DNA from: Molossus alvarezi
Lineage: Eukaryota > Chordata > Mammalia > Chiroptera > Molossidae
Length of the DNA stretch: 64,000 nucleotides
Direction of reading: 5' to 3'
Assembly: GCA_037176705.1 (NCBI GenBank)
Contig: CM073891.1
Location: forward strand, 51,586,571 to 51,650,570
Each line of letters starts with the position of its first letter. The stretch's first letter is position 1. The notes beneath the pieces were generated by a model. That model was not told where the DNA came from. It did not search any database and saw nothing but the letters and a program-made list of their open reading frames with translations. Position numbers and translations under genes: made by a program. Shown in pieces: positions 55,101 to 61,443 of the stretch.

Positions 55101-58100
55101 ATGTTGTAATTTCACACTGTATTGGAGAAAGAATGAGATGGTATATCTAAACTGTTTAAAAACTCTAAAGCAGATGAAAACATAAGTCAGATAAAAAAGG
55201 CAGATTTTGTACTTTGATTTTACACAGCTTAAATGCAATTGGAAAAGGGAGCACGGACTGAAGGAGAGCAGGCGTCCTGGGCCCCACCTGCCACCACCAG
55301 GTGTGTGACTTTAGGTAAACCCTGGGGCTTTTTCAGGAGAAAAAATGAAGGAACATATGAGCCCTCGAAAGAGGGGTCAGGGCGGCTTCTGCCCTTGTTC
55401 CTCCAGTGCCAATCCTCAGCCCTGGGAGCCTTGTCACACTGTATTGCTGACACGGCTGCACCCCACCTGCTTCTTATTCATCACCACACATAGAGGGATG
55501 GCATTCATAGCAGGTTTTTCAAGCTTATAACAAAATATGTGTGTTCAGTAACTCAGCATGATCATAGAGATGAAAAAGAATCCGCATCCCACTCTGAGTT
55601 CTCATCCAAAAAGACCCAAGCAACAGGAATTGCACCATCGAGAGGCCCCGACCCCATCCCAGTGCTAACCACACACAAACACTCATGTTCCCAACATACA
55701 ATGTGTGAGCGGCTTCGTCCTGACAAGGCTACAAAGACAAACTGAAACTCCACCCATTCACATCTGATCGTTCAAATGGCACCTTTGCAGCATTCACTTC
55801 AAAAACAACATTTAAAAAAATTGTGGTGAAATATATCCACATAGATTTTACCATTGTAACCCTTTTTCAGTGTACAGTTCTGTGCGTTAGCTATATTCCC
55901 ACTGTTCTGCATCACAACCGTCCCTCTCCAGACTTTTTCATAATCTCACACCGAAGTTCTGTGCTCACGGAAGATCACTCTGAAGGTTCTCCAAGTTCAA
56001 CAATGGAGTTGATTACAAGCCTCATTTCCATAAAAGCCAGTGACTCAGAGACAGTTATGATGACACAACAGTTTATTGGGGAAACAGTCAATGGTTCTTT
56101 ACTGGGTGCTACACTCATGAGCACCCCGAGAGCCAGAGTAATGGGACATCTTTTAGTGAGGCAAAGGCTCTAAGAACAGCATCCCTTACTGCTGCCCCAC
56201 GGGCCAGGCACTGTCTCCTCTCACAAGATATGCAGGGCAATCCTGTGAAGCAGCCTCACCACCCCCGTTTTGCAGAGAAAAAACTGAAGTTTAAAGGAGG
56301 TCACCAAGCTAACAAGTGACCATGTCAGGACTTTGAGCCAGGTCTTTCTGACTCAAGAAGCCACCACAACACTCATGAAAAATTATATTCATGCTTTGTT
56401 CATTACCTGCCAGCTAAGCAGGAGGAGCTGGGAACATCCAGAATAAACCACGCTCACTGACCTGAAAGGGCTCACAAACTATACTGAGCAGCCTGAACCA
56501 GTGAGGCTTCCAACCCCATCAGACACCTTGCCTCTTACAGAAACACATTTGGTCTGAGCTGGTCCTCACCAGCCTGCACTACTTTTGTGCTCCGCCAGAG
56601 GGCAGTGGTTCTCCCCATGAACCTGAACTCCCAGAGCCAGGATCCCATCCTCTGCCCAGATTAATAATTTAATGAACTGATTTTAGGTTTGAAACTGATG
56701 GAACCTCTTGAAGAGAAGGAATATCCAGCTGCTTTCAACAGCCTTTCCGTGATTCTTTGGAAAATTTATCAGAAATGATAAAGCAGCCCCCTCCCCAAAC
56801 CAGCCTAAAGCCTTCTGTGCTGGGTGAAGTGCTAGGTAAACATTGACTCACTCTCCCAGGGACATGTGTGCCTGTGTTTGAACACAGGAATGGGCTTATT
56901 GTTTGCCGCGTGCTGAGGCTTCCTGTTGCACTGAGGACTGCCTCCCTACCCACCTTCCACACCTCATCTGGGGTACAGGGCAGGGACCAGAACACAAGGA
57001 GCAGAGGAAGAGGCCTGGGTTTCCTGAGAAGCAGCTACTTAGCAGCCCCAACCCAGGGAGACAGAGAGCAGAGTGCATCCATCCTGCCCAATTATGCAAA
57101 TGAACCAAGGAAATAATGCCCAGGAAATATTCTCCATTTATAATGGACATCAGTGACCACTGGGGACATCTCCTGCCCCCCAGAGTTTCAGTCATCTATG
57201 GAGAGATCTAACATGCCCCCGGGCTGTCAGCATGCTGTAATCTGGGCTCCCCTGGGACTGTCCATGTGGAATCTGAGAAATCTGGCAACACCTACTTTGT
57301 ATTTTATGTCCTGACATCAAGGCTGCTAGACCCTAATGTTCTCCTTGGGGAGATCGCAATGAAAGGGTTGCAAATGGCCGTTGAATAAACTCCTATGTAC
57401 ATGGAGTGAGGATGGGCTGACACCCAAGATTCACAGCCAAGGTTTCAGCCCCTGAATGAGGAAGAAGCTACAGCCAGGCTAAATCCCAGGCACCACGGTG
57501 GCTGCCTACCATCTGAAAGGTCATCCAAGAGGTCTGTGTTCTCAGACAGCTGCTCCAGCTCCCAGACCACGTGGGCGGACTCACTCATGCACTGTTTCTG
57601 TTGGGTCTGGAGGACCATGTTCTCTTCCAAAAGTTCCTCCATGCGTTTCTGGCCTGCGTCCTGTTCCTAGTGCAGGATGAGGGGAAATCTGAGGATGCAG
57701 CCTGGGACCATTTCTGGACAGGTTCTGACCCTGGGCATCTACTTCATTCCCCAGGATGAAGGGGCTCCATGTGCCTGCCCACTTCCAAACATACAGAAAT
57801 GCATAGAAATGACTCCAGCCCGGGACCTTAAGAGTTACACTCACTAAAAGATATGTTGACCCAGTTACCTAGGTGAGGAAGAGACCTGAGGTCTCTCACT
57901 GAGTGCTGTCTGATCAGAGTGACACACAGCACAATCCTTTAAAGCCATATGGTGACCGGCAGCTTTGTGGCCCCATAGCAGGCCTCACACACCTTGGAAC
58001 AACCATGGAGACTCACACATCACAGCTCAACCCACACCACAGACACCAGCCCTAACCCACAGACGTCCATCCTCACAGAAAAGTAACACAGCAGTCAAGC

Positions 58101-61100
58101 CCCATGTGTCTTGTGGGTGTTAAGTGGTGCCCACCGAAACTGCTCAGCTTAGCAAGCAACTCTCGGCACTCAACAGGCCACACCAGGAGCTGCACATGGG
58201 AGAAGGGCACAGCATCACCCTGGAGCTGCCCCCATCTGTCTCACACGTGCTGACAGCAGCTGTAATACCAGTTCCAGGTGGCGAAGCTTAGATTTAAGCT
58301 GCAGGTTCTCTGTCTCCAGCTCCTCAACTTGATTGCGCCAGGCCCGAGCCACAGTGAGCTGTTCCTCCAACATGGACTTGGCTTCCATTAAAATGCTGTT
58401 TTGCTTTCTCAGCTCCTGGTCAGCAAAAATATACATGAGAACCATCAGATAAGGCACTCGGTTCATGACCACAGCGCTCTTCCAGGCACGTGGACCCAAA
58501 CCACCACCTCGGGATAAACCTGCTGCCCTGGGAAGTTCTGTCTCCACCTTTTAGCACCTGCACCTTTTTCACTAGGCCAGGTCCAATGGACCTTATGGAA
58601 AAATATCCCCGAATCAAGAAATGATTTACATTTGGGAAAGAATACACTTACTCAGTGTCTAGTGTTTTTGTTTTTTTAATCTTCTTTGTTAATTCTCACC
58701 TGAGGATATTTTCCCATTGATTTTTGATGAGAGGTAAGGGAGGGACAAAGAGAAGGAGAGAGAAACATCCATGTGAGAGAGACACATCGATTGACCCCGA
58801 CTGGGCCAGGGAGCCAACCTGCAAACCAGGTATGTGCCCTTAACTGCAATCAAACCTGCGACCCTTCAGTTCGAGGACTCATGCTCTCACTGCTGAGCCT
58901 AACTGGCCAGGGCCTCAGTGTCTATTTATGCTGACCATGGCTGGAGAGTGTTTGACCTGTATAACCTCGTCTGGGTGGACCAGTGTACCTGCTGACAGGT
59001 AAGGGACCTCACTGAGCCCTTTTTCTTAACAAGAAAGGGGTGGGGCTAAAAGTCTGCTCTGGGTTTGAGGGCTGAGTCTAGGCCTCTCAATTCAACATTT
59101 ATTCTCCTGATCTGGGTCCTGGGGAAAAAATGGCTATTCGGACGAGTTTTTGTTCAGTCTACAGTTCCTGGTGGAACATTTTACACAAGTGCTCTCGCAG
59201 AAACAACAGCTCTCGGCAGTTTCTCAGAAATGAGGTGCTTGTAAGACACACAGACAGATAAGTGCTGTGGGCCACTGTGGGTCAGGCACCTGCTGGTGGG
59301 GAGTGCAATGCAGGTCCCTAGCAGCCTCTCCCTGAGGAGTCAGATGGACTCAGTCCTGTCCCAGGTGCCCAGCCCATACCCGGCTGAGGTTCAGCTTGTC
59401 CTCCCATTCCTGCTCCGAACCCTCCCAGCACCACTCAGTATTTCAGGGGGACTGAGTCTCCCTGAATGCCTTCCCGTTTGTGAACATCCATACATGGGAA
59501 TGTGTCCATTTCTCTCAGCGGGCAATTTTCCAACCCTCGCCTCACTGACAAGGGGGAGTGGGCCAATGGCTTCTGCTTACACATCACGTGTTCCTTTTCC
59601 CGACATGAACCACTGTCTGAGATTCATGGAAGAGGGGAAACCATGCACCTAACTGTCAGTGGACACAGTTCTGATCAAAGCCTGGCAGCGGGAAGGGTTT
59701 GGACGTTAACACCCTGGATTCTCCTGGCCGTTCTCTCGCTGCCTGTCCCTGGGCCTGCAGGAGGCAGTCTCTGTCCCTGCCTCACTCACTCTTCACAACA
59801 GCCCTGAGAGGGAGGCAGGCACAGAGCCTTCCTACACATGAAGATCCTGACCTGGGTACATTAAGGAAGGAGCCCCAAGGCCAAGCAACACTCTTCTTTT
59901 TTTATATGCTTCTCATCGGTGACATTGGGCAGATTCACAGGGAGGGCACCTGGGCCATCTTTGGACCCCTGGACCTAGAGGAGGGTCCCCCACATGCTGT
60001 GTGTCCACAAATGTGAGCCAACATGAACGTGAGAATCGTGTTCCACTCTCTGCCCATCAAACCAACACTGTGGCCATTCCGGAGATGAACCTCATGATTT
60101 CTCATTTTTCTCCCCAGACTGCAAGTCCTTTTATTGCTGAGAGATGGGCTTATACTTGATTTGTGTGGTAACCACTAAGTGCCTTGTGTGTGCTAGGCCC
60201 CAGGCATGCCTTCAAATAAGGCCCTGTCCCTCCCTCAGGACCTCAGGGTGCGCATAGAGAATCTGGCTGGGCCCTGCTGACAGGAAGTCTGCGGACAGTC
60301 TGCAGGGTTGTTATAACTACTCCAATTCAAGGATGCGTGTGCAACCAACTCTGCCCCACTGTCCCCGGACCCCTGAGAACACTGAGACTCATCCTCTATA
60401 GTGGCCTGGACTCCACTGACCACACTGTTTCTCTTGTAATTCACTAAGGCAAATGTAAGGCATCACTGTTTCACAATAAAGTTATTAATCTATATGAAAA
60501 CTATTGCTATTACTATCCAGAGGCATGCAACTTGAGAACATGGGAAAGGAGTTCCCATGTGAAACTCTCCAAAAGCTCAGAAGCTCCCCGAAGCAGGAAG
60601 AAATCTTGTTTTGTGTTAGGTCCCCTGCTCCTGGTGCACGGCTTGGCACCACACAGGCATTAATTGGTGGTGGCTGCATGACTCAGCCAGGCTGCATGGA
60701 CAGGCCAGAGACCACAGAGACAGAGACTGAGCACTTAAATCTACCCCCACCCATAGGGACAGAGTGTTGGGGTAAGATGTGTAGTCTGCGTAAGGTCCCC
60801 AGAGTGCAGAAGGGGCTGCAGAGGCATGAGTGGACATCCTGATTTCTACCCGCTCACTAAACTGCCTCTAACCGTGGGATCAGCAACAAGGGCAAAATTC
60901 CCAAGTCCTGGGAAAGAGGGTCTGGAACCTTTGTCGATGTGAGGCAGTTGGGTGAGAGGCCATAGTGTCAGTAACCTGCCCAGGTCTTGCTCTCTGTCCT
61001 CCCCTTGCCCTGACACCCTCCCCTGAGTGGACCCAGAACCTCGGGATCAGAGTGCGCTACCCCACTGAGAGCTCAGTGTGGGACCTGCACAAATACCAGG

Positions 61101-61385
61101 CCTCTCCCTCTTTTGTTGTAGAAACCTCAAGAAGTAGTACAATTATCTCTGTTTTTTTAGATGAGGAAACAATCCTGGCAAGGTTAAGCCACAGAAATTG
61201 CAAAGTTCTTTAAAAAAGATTTGTGAATATGTCCTTGCCAATTTGGCTGAGTGGTTGGAGCGTTGGCCTATGGATCAAAGGGTTGAAGGTTGGATTCAGT
61301 CAAGTGCTCCTAGCAATGTTGCAGGTACAATCTCCAGGCCCTGGTCCAGGTGCATGCAGAAGGCAACCAATCAATGTGTCTCTCA

Positions 61386-61443
<58 letters not shown>

